A stretch of 64,000 bases of DNA from Aeromonas salmonicida subsp. salmonicida. GTDB taxonomy: Bacteria; Pseudomonadota; Gammaproteobacteria; Enterobacterales; Aeromonadaceae. The stretch spans positions 140,747-204,746 of the forward strand of contig NZ_LSGW01000047.1 in assembly GCF_001643305.1 (NCBI RefSeq), written 5' to 3'. Every line of letters starts with the position of its first letter. Within the stretch, counting starts at the first letter, position 1. Made by a program: the position numbers and the translations under genes. The notes below the pieces were generated by a model that saw only the letters and a program-made list of their open reading frames with translations, was not told the origin of the DNA and did not search any database. Below, piece by piece: positions 36,304 through 45,449 of this stretch.

Positions 36304-37767
36304 TTAAAACGGACTCTGGATCGCTTGCATGCCGACATAGACGGACTTGAGCTGGGTGTAGTGTTGCAGGGTCGCCAGGCCGTTCTCCCGCCCTATGCCG
36401 GACTGCTTGAAGCCGCCCACCGGCATCTCGGCCGGGGAGGCGCCATAGCTGTTGATCCAGCAGATCCCGGCCTGCAGCTGGTGCACCACCCGGTGGGCGC
36501 GGCGAATATCCCGGGTGAAGACACCGGCCGCCAGCCCCAGGGCAGTGTCGTTGGCTCGCCGCACCACCTCCTCTTCCTGCTCGAAACTGAGCACGGACAT
36601 TACGGGGCCGAAGATCTCTTCGCGGCAGATCCGCATCTCGTCCCGACACTCGCTGAAGATGGTGGGGGCGACGAAGAAGCCATCCGGCGCCATGGCCGGC
36701 CGCAGCGCCTCCCCGCCACAGCGCAGGGTGGCCCCCTCTTCCTGGCCGATGCGGATGTAGTCGAGCACCTTGCGCTGATGCTCGCGGGAGATGAGGGCAC
36801 CGAAGTTGGTGGTCGGTTCCATGGGGTCGCCGACCCGAATATTGTCCCTGGTACGGGCCAGCAGCCGCGCCATGAAGGTGGGGTAGATCCCCTGTTGCAC
36901 ATAGACGCGGGTGCCATTGGTGCACACCTCGCCCTGGGTATAGAAGTTCGCCACCATGGCGGCGCTGACCGCCTCTTCCAGATCCGCATCGTCGAAGATG
37001 ATGAGAGGGGACTTGCCCCCCAGCTCCATGGTCACCCCCTTGAGGGTCTCAGCAGCGGCGCGCATCACCTTCTTGCCAGTGCCCACCTCGCCGGTGAAGG
37101 AGATCTTGGCCACCTCGGGTACCTGACTCAGCCAGGCACCAACCCGGCCATCCCCCTGCACCACATTGAAGACGCCGGCGGGCATGCCGGCCTCGATGAA
37201 GATCTCCGCCAGCTTGAGGGCACCGAGGGGCGTCTCCTCGGAGGGTTTGAAGATCATGCTGTTGCCGCAGGCCAGCGCGGGGGCCGCCTTCAAGCAGGCA
37301 ATTTGCAGCGGGTAGTTCCAGGCGCCGATCCCGGCACAGATGCCGAGGGGCTCGCGGCGGCTGTAGTAAAAATCAGCCCCCAGCTGCTGCTGATTGCCCT
37401 CGATGGCGGCAGCCAGGCCGGCGAAGAACTCAATGCTGTCGGCGCCAGTCACCACGTCCACCACAGAGGCTTCCTGCCAGGGCTTGCCGGTGTCGGCTAC
37501 CTCGATGGCGGCAAGGATATCGTTACGCTCACGCAGCAAAGCCACGGCCCGCAACAGGATCCGGCCACGCTCGACCCCACTCATGGCCGACCAGAGCGCA
37601 AAACCCTTCTGGGCACTCGCAATGGCCGCAGTTTGCACTGCCTCATCGGCCACCTCGACCTCGTAGATGACGGCCCCGCTAGCAGGATTAATGACCTCGA
37701 AGTACTCGCCCGAGGCATTGGCCAGATAACGGCCGTCGACAAAATTCTGATAACGCTTCAAAGACAT
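36304..37767 (-). CDS. betB: Betaine aldehyde dehydrogenase
   Basis: A 487-residue NAD-dependent aldehyde dehydrogenase that oxidises betaine aldehyde to glycine betaine. The motifs are complete: the Glu in [13 protein letters not shown], the nucleophilic Cys in [10 protein letters not shown], the Asn in WNYPLQIAC and the Phe-containing SFTGEVGTG. The length equals that of E. coli BetB. It lies 4 nt downstream of the betI remnant (stop at 37772) and 9 nt upstream of betA, as in bet operons. The reading frame is intact although both neighbours are not. Confidence 0.95.
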   Translation of the reverse strand: MSLKRYQNFVDGRYLANASGEYFEVINPASGAVIYEVEVADEAVQTAAIASAQKGFALWSAMSGVERGRILLRAVALLRERNDILAAIEVADTGKPWQEASVVDVVTGADSIEFFAGLAAAIEGNQQQLGADFYYSRREPLGICAGIGAWNYPLQIACLKAAPALACGNSMIFKPSEETPLGALKLAEIFIEAGMPAGVFNVVQGDGRVGAWLSQVPEVAKISFTGEVGTGKKVMRAAAETLKGVTMELGGKSPLIIFDDADLEEAVSAAMVANFYTQGEVCTNGTRVYVQQGIYPTFMARLLARTRDNIRVGDPMEPTTNFGALISREHQRKVLDYIRIGQEEGATLRCGGEALRPAMAPDGFFVAPTIFSECRDEMRICREEIFGPVMSVLSFEQEEEVVRRANDTALGLAAGVFTRDIRRAHRVVHQLQAGICWINSYGASPAEMPVGGFKQSGIGRENGLATLQHYTQLKSVYVGMQAIQSPF

Positions 37768-37771
37768 GAAT

Positions 37772-38067
37772 TCACTCCGCTGGGGTCAGTCGTTGCTGGA
37801 TAAAGAGTTTGCAAAGCCGCTCGGCGCGGCTGAAGTCGGGTTCAGGGCTGGGGCTCAAAGCACTGCGTAGCCAGAAGCCATCGCTCATGGGGATGTGTTG
37901 TACTGCAGACGGGCACGGTTCGTGGCTGGCCTGAGGCCAGAAAACAAGCCCGCTTTGACACAGATGTGATGGATGGTGGTGTGTTGCAAACCGAACTCGT
38001 CCACCGAAGAGATGGTGGCCTGGATCGGTTCCTGATGACGTACTTCAAAGACTCCGACTATGGGCAT
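37772..38067 (-). pseudogene. betI: Remnant of betI (TetR-type choline repressor) with internal deletion
   Basis: The N-terminal part from ATG 38067 carries a BetI-like helix-turn-helix start (PIQATISSVDEFGL, TTIHHICVKAGL). After about residue 41 it leaves homology and stops. A separate frame from about 37895 has the BetI C-terminus (SDGFWLRSALSPSPEPDFSRAE) and ends at TGA 37772-37774, directly before betB. A normal betI is about 590 nt; here 296 nt remain, so about 290 nt with most of the ligand domain are missing. The DNA-binding part may still be made as a short peptide, but repression by choline sensing is lost. Confidence 0.8.
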
Positions 38068-38629
38068 GTTTTTGTTAATTGATTGTTCAACCAGTAACAA
38101 CCATAAAGATTAGAGCAGAAAGGATTAACCACGTAAAAAAAGTGAATAAAAAAACAAAATGCAGAAAAAAACAAAAACAAAAACAAAAACAACATTAAAA
38201 AACAAACAGATACACAATAACGAAAGGTGTGAATTTAATTTATACATCAAATAAATTTATTTCTAAAAGGTTACTATTCAGAGCAGAAAACAACCAAATT
38301 CATTTCAGTCAGTTGCCCACCCCCAGCCATGAAAACGGTCATCTGGAGGTCACAAAAACAGGGTGTGGCGGTGGCTTTTTGTCGATGCCACACCGGATGT
38401 CACCTTGATAGAAGGGGGGCAATAGACAGCGATAGACAGCGATAGACATAGAGGATGAGGATTTCATGAGCCAGAACACAAGGGGCTGACGGCGGGCACA
38501 GGATCGCGAGTAAAAGGAGGGAAATTACCCATCTTGCCACCCCTTTCAAAAACCGGCGTGACCGGGCCGGGGGCCATGGTTATGATATGGCTCCCACCAC
38601 AAAATCACCTCGTTCAGGGAGAACGTCAG
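38068..38629. other. AT-rich intergenic region with short simple repeats
   Basis: About 560 bases between the betI remnant and pip hold no recognisable gene. A block of ACAAAA-type repeats lies at 38165-38193 and a 10-bp tandem repeat of ATAGACAGCG type at 38421-38448 (about 2.7 copies). Any operator of the bet operon and the promoter of pip would lie here. Confidence 0.5.
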
Positions 38630-39907
38630 ATGAGCAGCCCCTTGCGTTACGTGCTGGACGGCATCCATTGCGAGCCACACTTCTTCACCGTGCCCCTTGA
38701 TCACCAGCAGCCGGACGATGAGGAGACGCTCATCCTGTTTGGTCGCACCCTCTGCCGCCAGGACAGGCTGCACGAGGAGCTGCCCTGGCTGCTGTTCCTG
38801 CAAGGGGGGCCCGGCTTTGGTGCCCCGCGTCCGACCGCCAATAGCGGCTGGCTCAAGCGGGCACTGCAGGAGTTTCGGGTATTGCTGCTCGATCAGCGCG
38901 GCACCGGCCATTCAACCCCCATCAGTGCCGATGCGCTGGCCCAGCGCAGCGCCCAGGAGCAGGCCGACTACCTCAGCCTGTTTCGCGCCGACAGCATAGT
39001 GCGCGATGCGGAATATGTTCGCGCCATCCTGAGTCCTGCTCGCCCCTGGAGCCTGCTTGGCCAGAGCTTTGGTGGCTTTTGCAGCCTCACCTATCTCTCC
39101 CTGTTCCCGGACAGCCTGCACGAGGTCTACCTCACCGGCGGCGTGGCCCCCATAGGCCGCAGTGCAGATGAGGTCTACCGCGCCACCTATCAGCGGGTGG
39201 CGGACAAGAACCGCGCCTTCTTCGTCCGTTTCCCCCATGCCCAGGCCATCGCCAACCGGCTGGCAAACCACCTGCACAGCCACGAGGTGCGCCTGCCCAA
39301 CGGCCAGCGCCTGACGGTGGAGCAGTTGCAGCAGCAGGGGCTGGATCTCGGCGCCAGCGGTGCCTTCGAGGAGCTCTACTACCTGCTGGAAGATGCCTTC
39401 ATCGGCGAGCGGCTCAACCCCGCCTTCCTCTATCAGCTGCAAGCCATGCAGCCGTTCAACACCAACCCTGTGTTCGCCATACTGCATGAGTCCATCTACG
39501 CCGAAGGGGCCGCCAGCAACTGGGCGGCCGAGCGGGTCAGAGCCGAATATCCGGCCCTGGCCTGGGCACCCGGCAAGGATTTCGCCTTCACCGGCGAGAT
39601 GATCTTCCCCTGGATGTTCGAGCAGTTCCGTGAGCTGATACCACTCAAGGAAGCGGCCCACCTGCTGGCCAAAAAGGCGGATTGGGGCCCCCTCTATGAT
39701 CCCGCGCAGCTGGCCCGCAACACTGTGCCTGTGGCCTGCGCCGTCTATGCCGAAGACATGTATGTGGAGTTCGACTACAGCCGCGAGACCCTCAAGGGCC
39801 TCGGCAACAGCCGCACCTGGATCACCAACGAGTACGAGCACAACGGCTTGCGAGTCGATGGCGAGCAGATCCTGGACCGCCTCATCCGGCTGAACCGGGA
39901 GCGCTGA
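38630..39907 (+). CDS. pip: Proline iminopeptidase
   Basis: A 425-residue alpha/beta hydrolase (peptidase S33) that removes N-terminal proline. It closely matches the Aeromonas enzyme as I recall it: HFFTVPLDHQQPDDEET, LQGGPGFGAPRP (oxyanion loop), DQRGTGHSTP, nucleophile GQSFGG and the C-terminal AGS-like region with NEYEHNGLRVDGEQIL holding the catalytic His. Start ATG 38630 has AGGGAGA eight bases upstream. No signal peptide is seen, so it should be cytoplasmic. The ABC transporter gene follows after 99 nt and may be cotranscribed. Confidence 0.97.
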   Translation: MSSPLRYVLDGIHCEPHFFTVPLDHQQPDDEETLILFGRTLCRQDRLHEELPWLLFLQGGPGFGAPRPTANSGWLKRALQEFRVLLLDQRGTGHSTPISADALAQRSAQEQADYLSLFRADSIVRDAEYVRAILSPARPWSLLGQSFGGFCSLTYLSLFPDSLHEVYLTGGVAPIGRSADEVYRATYQRVADKNRAFFVRFPHAQAIANRLANHLHSHEVRLPNGQRLTVEQLQQQGLDLGASGAFEELYYLLEDAFIGERLNPAFLYQLQAMQPFNTNPVFAILHESIYAEGAASNWAAERVRAEYPALAWAPGKDFAFTGEMIFPWMFEQFRELIPLKEAAHLLAKKADWGPLYDPAQLARNTVPVACAVYAEDMYVEFDYSRETLKGLGNSRTWITNEYEHNGLRVDGEQILDRLIRLNRER

Positions 39908-40006
39908 TCCCGGCCGGGCGACGAGCCCGTCGGGATACACATAATATCGAGGGCGACCCATGAGTCGCCCCACCCTTTGGAAGCAGCACAATAATAAGGA
40001 CACCCA

Positions 40007-43000
40007 TTGGATCACCCGGAAATCTCGGCCGGCTGGCTGAGCCGCCTCTTCTATCACTGGACGGGCCCGCTGCAACGCAAGGGGCTGACCGAACCCCAGG
40101 TCGGCCTCGACGATCTCTATCCCCTGCTGCCGGAAGACAGACGGGATGGCAGGGCCGATGCCTTCCTTCAGCTCACCGCCACCCAGCCGGTACGCCCCTG
40201 GCCCATCACCGCCTTTATCTGGCGCCATTACAAGGGGCGGATTGGCCTGCTCACCCTGTTGCAGCTGCTCGGCATGCTGGCGACCCTGGCCAGCCCCTGG
40301 CTGCTCAACCACAGCATGACCCAGCTCGGTGCGGGCGCCCCCACGGAACAAAAACTGCTGCTGGCTTTCGCCCTGTTTGCCTCTGTGCTCGCCGCCGGCA
40401 TGCTGGCGGAGCACTCGTTGCAGCTGGCGCTCAAGATGCACGTCCCCATTCGCCGCCTGCTGGCCGAAGCCCTGCTGGCCAAGGTGATGAAACTGGGGGG
40501 CAAGAGCTTCGACGACAGGGCCGGCGGTCGGGTGCAGAACCTCATCAATCGGGATGTGTGGGACATAACCTGGATCCTGGCCGACCCCGCCATGCCGCTC
40601 ACCATGGCACTGCAACTGCTGGGCACCATAGCCCTGCTGGTGTGGCAAGTGGGCAGCGCAGGCCTGGTGGGTTTTGCGGTGCTCACCCTGCTGCTGCTCA
40701 TCTCCACCCGGGTGGTGCGGCGGATGAACCAGCAGGAGCAACAGCTCAAGCGCCAGCAGGACGAGCGCAACGGCATACTGGCGGAATACATCAAGAAGCT
40801 GCGGCTGGTGCGCCAGAACGGGCTAGGCGCCTTCTTCACCCGGGCGGCCAACGCCAAACGCCAGCAGGAGCTGGGGGTGCTCGGTCGGGTGCTCAAGCTC
40901 GATGCCATCAACGACAGCCTGATGCTGAGCACGCCGCTGCTGGTGACCCTGGCCACCTTCACCACCTATCTGGTATCGGGCCAGAGCCTGACCCTGCCCC
41001 AAGTGTTCACCACCATAGCCCTGTTCGCCGTGCTGCGGATCCCCATGATGCGACTGCCCTATCTCATCCGCACCCTGATCAACTTCAACACCGGCTTCAA
41101 CCGGCTGTGCGAGTTCCTCAACAGCCCGGAGCAGCACAGGGATCTCACCGATGCCAGCCTGCCCGTCGGCAGCCTGCGGGTCGATTCGGTCACTGCCCTG
41201 CACCAGCAAAAGCCGGTACTGCAAGGGGCAAGCCTCATCATAGAGCCGGGGGAACTGGTGGGGATCACGGGCCCCACCGGTTCAGGCAAGAGCTGCCTCC
41301 TGCACCTCATCGCCGGCTTCGATGACAGCTTCGAGGGAGAGATCCGCCGTCACGGCCGGGTCGCCCACCTGGGCCACAAGCCCTGGTTGATGAACGACAC
41401 CATTCGTAACAACATACTGTTCGGTCAGCCCTGGCACGGTGAACGCTATCGCTGGGTGCTGGGAGCCTGCGCCCTCGGCGCCGACCTCAACCTGCTCAGC
41501 CACGGCGATCAGACCCTGGTGGGGGAGCTGGGTACCCGCCTCTCCGGCGGTCAGCAGCAGCGAGTCGCCCTGGCCCGCGCCCTCTATGCCCAGGCCGATA
41601 TCCTGCTGCTGGACAACCCCCTCTCGGCACTGGACCCCATCGTCTCGGCCCAGGTGCTGGAGCAAGGGCTCGCCTTCAAACCGGGCCCGACCCGACTGCT
41701 GGTGAGCCACGATCCGGACGTGCTGGCCCACTGCGATCGGGTGATCCGCATCGAGCAGGGCCGACTGGTTGAGCTCGATGCCCGCCAGCTGGCGGATCTC
41801 ATCCAGCACCCGCTTCCCGCCCCCATGGTGGCACCGCAGGAGGCTGAACAGTTCAGCGAAGAGAAGGTGGTGGAAGGCAAGGTGGACTGGGGCCTGTTCG
41901 GCTTCATGTGGCAGCGTCTCGCCGCCCCGGGCGCCATCCTGATCGCCCTGCTGCTCACCCTGGGGCAGGAGGGGCTGCGCATCGCCTCGGATCTCTGGCT
42001 CGGCGGCAAGGCCGGGCTCACAGAGGTGAGTTCGCTGCTCGGCATCTATGTGCTGCTGGGGGCAGGATCGCTGGTCTGCATCATGGTGGTGCGGGTCATC
42101 AACTACAAACTGGGGCTCAAGCTGGCCTGGACCCTGTTCGACGGCATGCTGAGTCGCATCAGCCGCGCCCCCATGGCCTTCTTCGACAAGGTGCCGCAGG
42201 GGCGCATCCTCAACCGCTTCGACCGGGATCTCGGGGAGGCGCAGGAGATACTGCTGTCCATGCTGATGGGGCTGTTCGGCATGCTCATCTCAGTGCTGCT
42301 GCAGGTGGTGGTGATAGGCGTCAACATGCCGCTGCTGCTGCTCATTGCCCCCCTGGTGGGCTGGGCGCTCTATGTGCTGCAACGGCGCTACCGGGCGGTG
42401 CAACTCAAGCTGCGGCGTCAGGCATCCGTGCTGCGCTCGCCGCTCTACATCAGCATCAGCGAGACCATTCGCGGAGCCCCCGCCCTGCGTCTGGCCGGAG
42501 CCGAGCGCTTCGCGCTGGATCAGGTGCTGCTGCACTATGACAACAACCTGCGCAGTTGGTACACCACCACTTCCATCAACCGCTGGCTCGGCATGCACCA
42601 GACCCTGCTCTCCGCCGTGCTGGTAGGCGCCGTGGCGCTGATGGTGGCCTTTGGCAACAGCTCGCTGCTGGGGGCCGTCGCCATCACCTACGCCTTTACC
42701 GCCTCGGCCATGCTCAACTCCCTCATTCGCACCTTTGCCGAAGTGGAGCAGGTGATGAATGCGGTGGAGCGGGTGCGCGAATACAGTGAAATCGAGAGTG
42801 AGCGCCAGCATGGGGAAGCGCTGGTGACGCCCCATCCCGGGGTGCGCTTCGACAACCTGGGATTGCGCTATCCGGAGGCGAGCCAGTGGGCCCTGCACAA
42901 GGTGAACTTCGAGTTGGCCCCCGGCGAGAAGGTGGGGGTCTGCGGTCGTACCGGTGCGGGCAAGAGCTCGCTGCTCGGTGTGCTGCAAGCCATGTATCCG

Positions 43001-43567
43001 GCCTCACAGGGAGAGATTTACTACGGCGATCAACCGCTGTCCCGGCTTGCACCGGAGGCGGTACGGGATCTCTACGACACCGTCTCCCAGACGCCCCTCA
43101 CCTTCTTCGGATCTTTGCGCGCCAACCTGGCACCGCTCACCGAGCAGGATGACGAGGCGCTGGAGCTGGCACTGGCCCGGGTCGGTCTGGCCGAGCGCTG
43201 CGCTGGCAGGCTGGACGAGGACCTCGACAAGCTGCAACTCTCGGCCGGCGAGACCCAGCTGCTGGTGATCGCCCGCATACTGCTGTCACGTCGCCCGCTC
43301 ATAGTGCTGGACGAGGCCACCTCGGATCTCGATCACGGCGGCATGCGCAAGATGGCGGAGCTGCTCTATCGCTATCGGCCGGAGGCCAGTTATCTGGTCA
43401 TCGCCCACCATCTGGAGCCGCTGCTGTCGGTGGACAAGGTGGTGGTAATGGAGGCCGGCACAGTGGTGGAGCAAGGCTCGCCGGTCAGCCTGCTGGCCAA
43501 CTCCCACTCCCGCTTCCATCAACTGTTTGTCGGTCAGGTCAACCGCCAGGTGGCCCAGATAACCTGA
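40007..43567 (+). CDS. Full-length ABCC-like ABC transporter with unequal nucleotide sites
   Basis: An 1186-residue single-chain exporter: TMD1 (about 70-360), NBD1 (385-600), TMD2 (640-920), NBD2 (950-1180). The N-terminus (WLSRLFYHWTGPLQRKGLTE and DDLYPLLPED) looks like the entry region of eukaryotic MRP/ABCC transporters. In NBD1, Walker A is GPTGSGKS, signature LSGGQQQ, and Walker B ILLLDNP has Asn537 where the catalytic Glu is expected. In NBD2, Walker A is GRTGAGKS, Walker B LIVLDEA is complete, and the signature is LSAGETQ (degenerate). This is the asymmetry of the ABCC family. Substrate unknown. The start is TTG 40007 with AAGGA seven bases before it. A terminator follows; pip is upstream on the same strand. 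Confidence 0.93.
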   Translation: MDHPEISAGWLSRLFYHWTGPLQRKGLTEPQVGLDDLYPLLPEDRRDGRADAFLQLTATQPVRPWPITAFIWRHYKGRIGLLTLLQLLGMLATLASPWLLNHSMTQLGAGAPTEQKLLLAFALFASVLAAGMLAEHSLQLALKMHVPIRRLLAEALLAKVMKLGGKSFDDRAGGRVQNLINRDVWDITWILADPAMPLTMALQLLGTIALLVWQVGSAGLVGFAVLTLLLLISTRVVRRMNQQEQQLKRQQDERNGILAEYIKKLRLVRQNGLGAFFTRAANAKRQQELGVLGRVLKLDAINDSLMLSTPLLVTLATFTTYLVSGQSLTLPQVFTTIALFAVLRIPMMRLPYLIRTLINFNTGFNRLCEFLNSPEQHRDLTDASLPVGSLRVDSVTALHQQKPVLQGASLIIEPGELVGITGPTGSGKSCLLHLIAGFDDSFEGEIRRHGRVAHLGHKPWLMNDTIRNNILFGQPWHGERYRWVLGACALGADLNLLSHGDQTLVGELGTRLSGGQQQRVALARALYAQADILLLDNPLSALDPIVSAQVLEQGLAFKPGPTRLLVSHDPDVLAHCDRVIRIEQGRLVELDARQLADLIQHPLPAPMVAPQEAEQFSEEKVVEGKVDWGLFGFMWQRLAAPGAILIALLLTLGQEGLRIASDLWLGGKAGLTEVSSLLGIYVLLGAGSLVCIMVVRVINYKLGLKLAWTLFDGMLSRISRAPMAFFDKVPQGRILNRFDRDLGEAQEILLSMLMGLFGMLISVLLQVVVIGVNMPLLLLIAPLVGWALYVLQRRYRAVQLKLRRQASVLRSPLYISISETIRGAPALRLAGAERFALDQVLLHYDNNLRSWYTTTSINRWLGMHQTLLSAVLVGAVALMVAFGNSSLLGAVAITYAFTASAMLNSLIRTFAEVEQVMNAVERVREYSEIESERQHGEALVTPHPGVRFDNLGLRYPEASQWALHKVNFELAPGEKVGVCGRTGAGKSSLLGVLQAMYPASQGEIYYGDQPLSRLAPEAVRDLYDTVSQTPLTFFGSLRANLAPLTEQDDEALELALARVGLAERCAGRLDEDLDKLQLSAGETQLLVIARILLSRRPLIVLDEATSDLDHGGMRKMAELLYRYRPEASYLVIAHHLEPLLSVDKVVVMEAGTVVEQGSPVSLLANSHSRFHQLFVGQVNRQVAQIT

Positions 43568-43573
43568 GGCCGA

Positions 43574-43611
43574 AAAGAACAAGGGCTGCTCACGGGCAGC
43601 CCTTGTTCTTT
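43574..43611. terminator. Bidirectional terminator between the ABC gene and the YgdI-like gene
   Basis: Sixteen-base stem AAAGAACAAGGGCTGC / GCAGCCCTTGTTCTTT with a six-base loop, located between convergent genes. Confidence 0.85.
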
Positions 43612-43620
43612 GGTGGAGCC

Positions 43621-43830
43621 TCAACGCTCCATGATTTGGGTGACATCATCCTGCTTGATCATCACCTCCCGCCCTTCGGTATCGTAATAGCGGTACATGC
43701 CGGTGCTCTCATCCAGCTTGGGCTTGCTGTCGGTGGTGATCATCTTCCCATCCTTGGTACTCATGATGTATTGAGAGCTACACGCCACGAGTCCCAGTGC
43801 GCACACCAGGATCATCATCAGTTGCTTCAT
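43621..43830 (-). CDS. YgdI/YgdR-family small lipoprotein
   Basis: A 69-residue lipoprotein: signal MKQLMMILVCALGLVAC with lipobox VAC, then a single SH3-like YgdI/YgdR domain (SSQYIMSTKDGKMITTDSKP; MYRYYDTEGREVMIKQDDV). The function of these proteins is unknown. Ser at +2 points to the outer membrane. ATG 43830 fits the signal peptide; an upstream in-frame codon at 43869 adds a highly basic tail. It is monocistronic, sharing a terminator with the ABC gene. The 294 nt upstream hold nothing recognisable. Confidence 0.88.
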   Translation of the reverse strand: MKQLMMILVCALGLVACSSQYIMSTKDGKMITTDSKPKLDESTGMYRYYDTEGREVMIKQDDVTQIMER

Positions 43831-44083
43831 CGCCTGTCTCGTCTCCCTCTTCACCCTCACCCTCACCACGAGGATGGTGACTGAAGCCTAGCTCAACCCC
43901 ATTGCCCCGGGAAAACGGATTGTCGGAACGGGATCCATGTCAAAAATCAGCTACTTACGACCACCCAGCTGGCCACTGTCACCTGCAGGCCTATCCATAT
44001 CCGTCTCATTGGTCACTCCTTGCATCGACCTGATTGTCACTCGCAAAGTGGTGTGTCCCACTGGCGCAGGCCCGAGCGGATAC

Positions 44084-44109
44084 AAAAAGGCCGGACATCT
44101 GTCCGGCCT
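44084..44109 (-). terminator. Terminator of the glsA-ynjE unit
   Basis: Stem AGGCCGGACA / TGTCCGGCCT with a run of A residues on the plus strand (U tract of the minus transcript), 16 nt past the ynjE stop. Confidence 0.85.
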
Positions 44110-44124
44110 CTTGTTACTGCCTCT

Positions 44125-45420
44125 TCATGACTTGGCGGGCTGACGCTCACCGGTCACTGTGGGGTTAGCAGGGTCTGCACTCCACTCGTACCAGCCACCG
44201 TCATAGACGCTGATCCGCTTCCAGTCCATCAACCAGGCGTAGAAGAAGGCTTCGGAGGCGCGCCAGCCGGTACCGCAGTAGAAGGCGGCCTGCTGGGTTG
44301 GCTCGATATTCCACTCATCCCACATAGTGAGAATCTCGCGGGCCGGTTTCATGGTGCCGTCCGGGTTGTGGAAGTCACTCATGCTGTTGGCATCCACGCC
44401 ACCACGACCCCACTTGGCCCCCGGAATGTCGCCTTTCGGCTTGATGTAGCTGTAACCTGAGGTATTGCCGACAAACTCGTCCCAGGTGCGCACGCTGACC
44501 AGGGCACTGTCGGGCTGCTTGAGCAACGCCTTGGCCTGATCGAGTGTGGTGTAGTACTCGGGATGAGCCGGAATGGCCACGCCAAACTCTTTCACTGGCT
44601 CGAACTTGTTGGGCAGGCCGGTTTCGGTGCGCAGGTGCTGCACGAACCAGGCATCGAGGCCGCCATCCAGCAGGCGCACATCGGCCACGCCGGCATACAT
44701 CATCAGGTGCGCCGCGCGGGCTGCCGCCATTGTGTTGCGACCATAGAGGATGACGGTAGTGTCGTGACGGATGCCATTTTCCAGCAGCAGCGCCTTGAGC
44801 GCCTCGTCAGAGACCTTGTTCCACAACGGCTCCTCTTCCAGGCGGTTGGTATCGATATAGCCAGCCCCGGGTATGTGACTGATGAGATAGGCCTTGGGTG
44901 AACCCCAATCCACTTCGAACAGCTTCCACTCCCCTTTGGGGGCGGCAACCACGGGTTTGCCTTCCTGCAGGTCCGCCAGCCAACGCGGATAGACCAGCTG
45001 CTGCCAGCGCGCCAGATACTCGCGTGGCGCAGCTTTCCACGCTTGCAGCTCGAACAGCTGCTTGATGCCCTGCTTGCGCAGCAGACGGGCCACCTCGGCC
45101 ACTTCCCGCGGCTCGCCATAGAGCGCCACCGGACGATCGGCTTTCAAGCCCTTGATCTCCAGCGCCTTGGGCCATTCGTCATCGCTGTATTTCCAGTCGG
45201 CCGAGAGATTTTCGGCGCCAGCAACGTGGCCCCCCTGCTTCTCCCCTTCCATGGGCCAGCCCTGATAGAAGTGGCTGGCACGGGTATCCAGAATCACAGC
45301 CTGTTTGGCCTTGGCATCCGCCAGCGAGAGGGGTGGCAGTTCGGCTGCAAAGGCGGGCAGCGCGCACCAGAGCAACAGGGCCGTCAGACCGGTCCGCAAC
45401 AGACCAATATATGCTTTCAT
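44125..45420 (-). CDS. ynjE: YnjE-type multi-rhodanese sulfurtransferase
   Basis: A 431-residue exported protein with several rhodanese domains, closely similar in order and motifs to E. coli YnjE. It has a signal peptide (MKAYIGLLRTGLTALLLWCA, cleavage near AFA|AEL). Family segments include LISHIPGAGYIDTNRLEEEP, RHDTTVILYGRNTMAAAR and the catalytic Cys loop FYCGTGWRASEAF in the last domain; the first domains lack this Cys. It would transfer sulfur from thiosulfate-like donors in the periplasm. It begins 29 nt after glsA and should be cotranscribed. ATG 45420 fits the signal; an in-frame start at 45438 is possible. Confidence 0.93.
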   Translation of the reverse strand: MKAYIGLLRTGLTALLLWCALPAFAAELPPLSLADAKAKQAVILDTRASHFYQGWPMEGEKQGGHVAGAENLSADWKYSDDEWPKALEIKGLKADRPVALYGEPREVAEVARLLRKQGIKQLFELQAWKAAPREYLARWQQLVYPRWLADLQEGKPVVAAPKGEWKLFEVDWGSPKAYLISHIPGAGYIDTNRLEEEPLWNKVSDEALKALLLENGIRHDTTVILYGRNTMAAARAAHLMMYAGVADVRLLDGGLDAWFVQHLRTETGLPNKFEPVKEFGVAIPAHPEYYTTLDQAKALLKQPDSALVSVRTWDEFVGNTSGYSYIKPKGDIPGAKWGRGGVDANSMSDFHNPDGTMKPAREILTMWDEWNIEPTQQAAFYCGTGWRASEAFFYAWLMDWKRISVYDGGWYEWSADPANPTVTGERQPAKS

Positions 45421-45449
45421 GATGTTTTCTCGATTCATGGTAAACAAGG

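Noticed and set aside
35635..37803. Open frame of 722 codons on the plus strand antisense to betA and betB
   Set aside because: It lies opposite clear dehydrogenase genes, has a composition dominated by Gly, His, Ala and Leu typical of GC-rich antisense frames, and shows no domain.
38165..38193. ACAAAA repeats as a phase-variation tract
   Set aside because: It lies outside coding sequence and far from the pip start (over 430 nt), with no promoter spacing that it would obviously change.
38912..40741. Open frame of 609 codons on the minus strand across pip and the ABC gene
   Set aside because: It is antisense to two well-supported genes, spans their boundary and has no recognisable motif.
43937..44143. 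Small open frame of 68 codons between the YgdI-like gene and ynjE
   Set aside because: It overlaps the ynjE terminator and the ynjE stop on the other strand and lacks a ribosome site.
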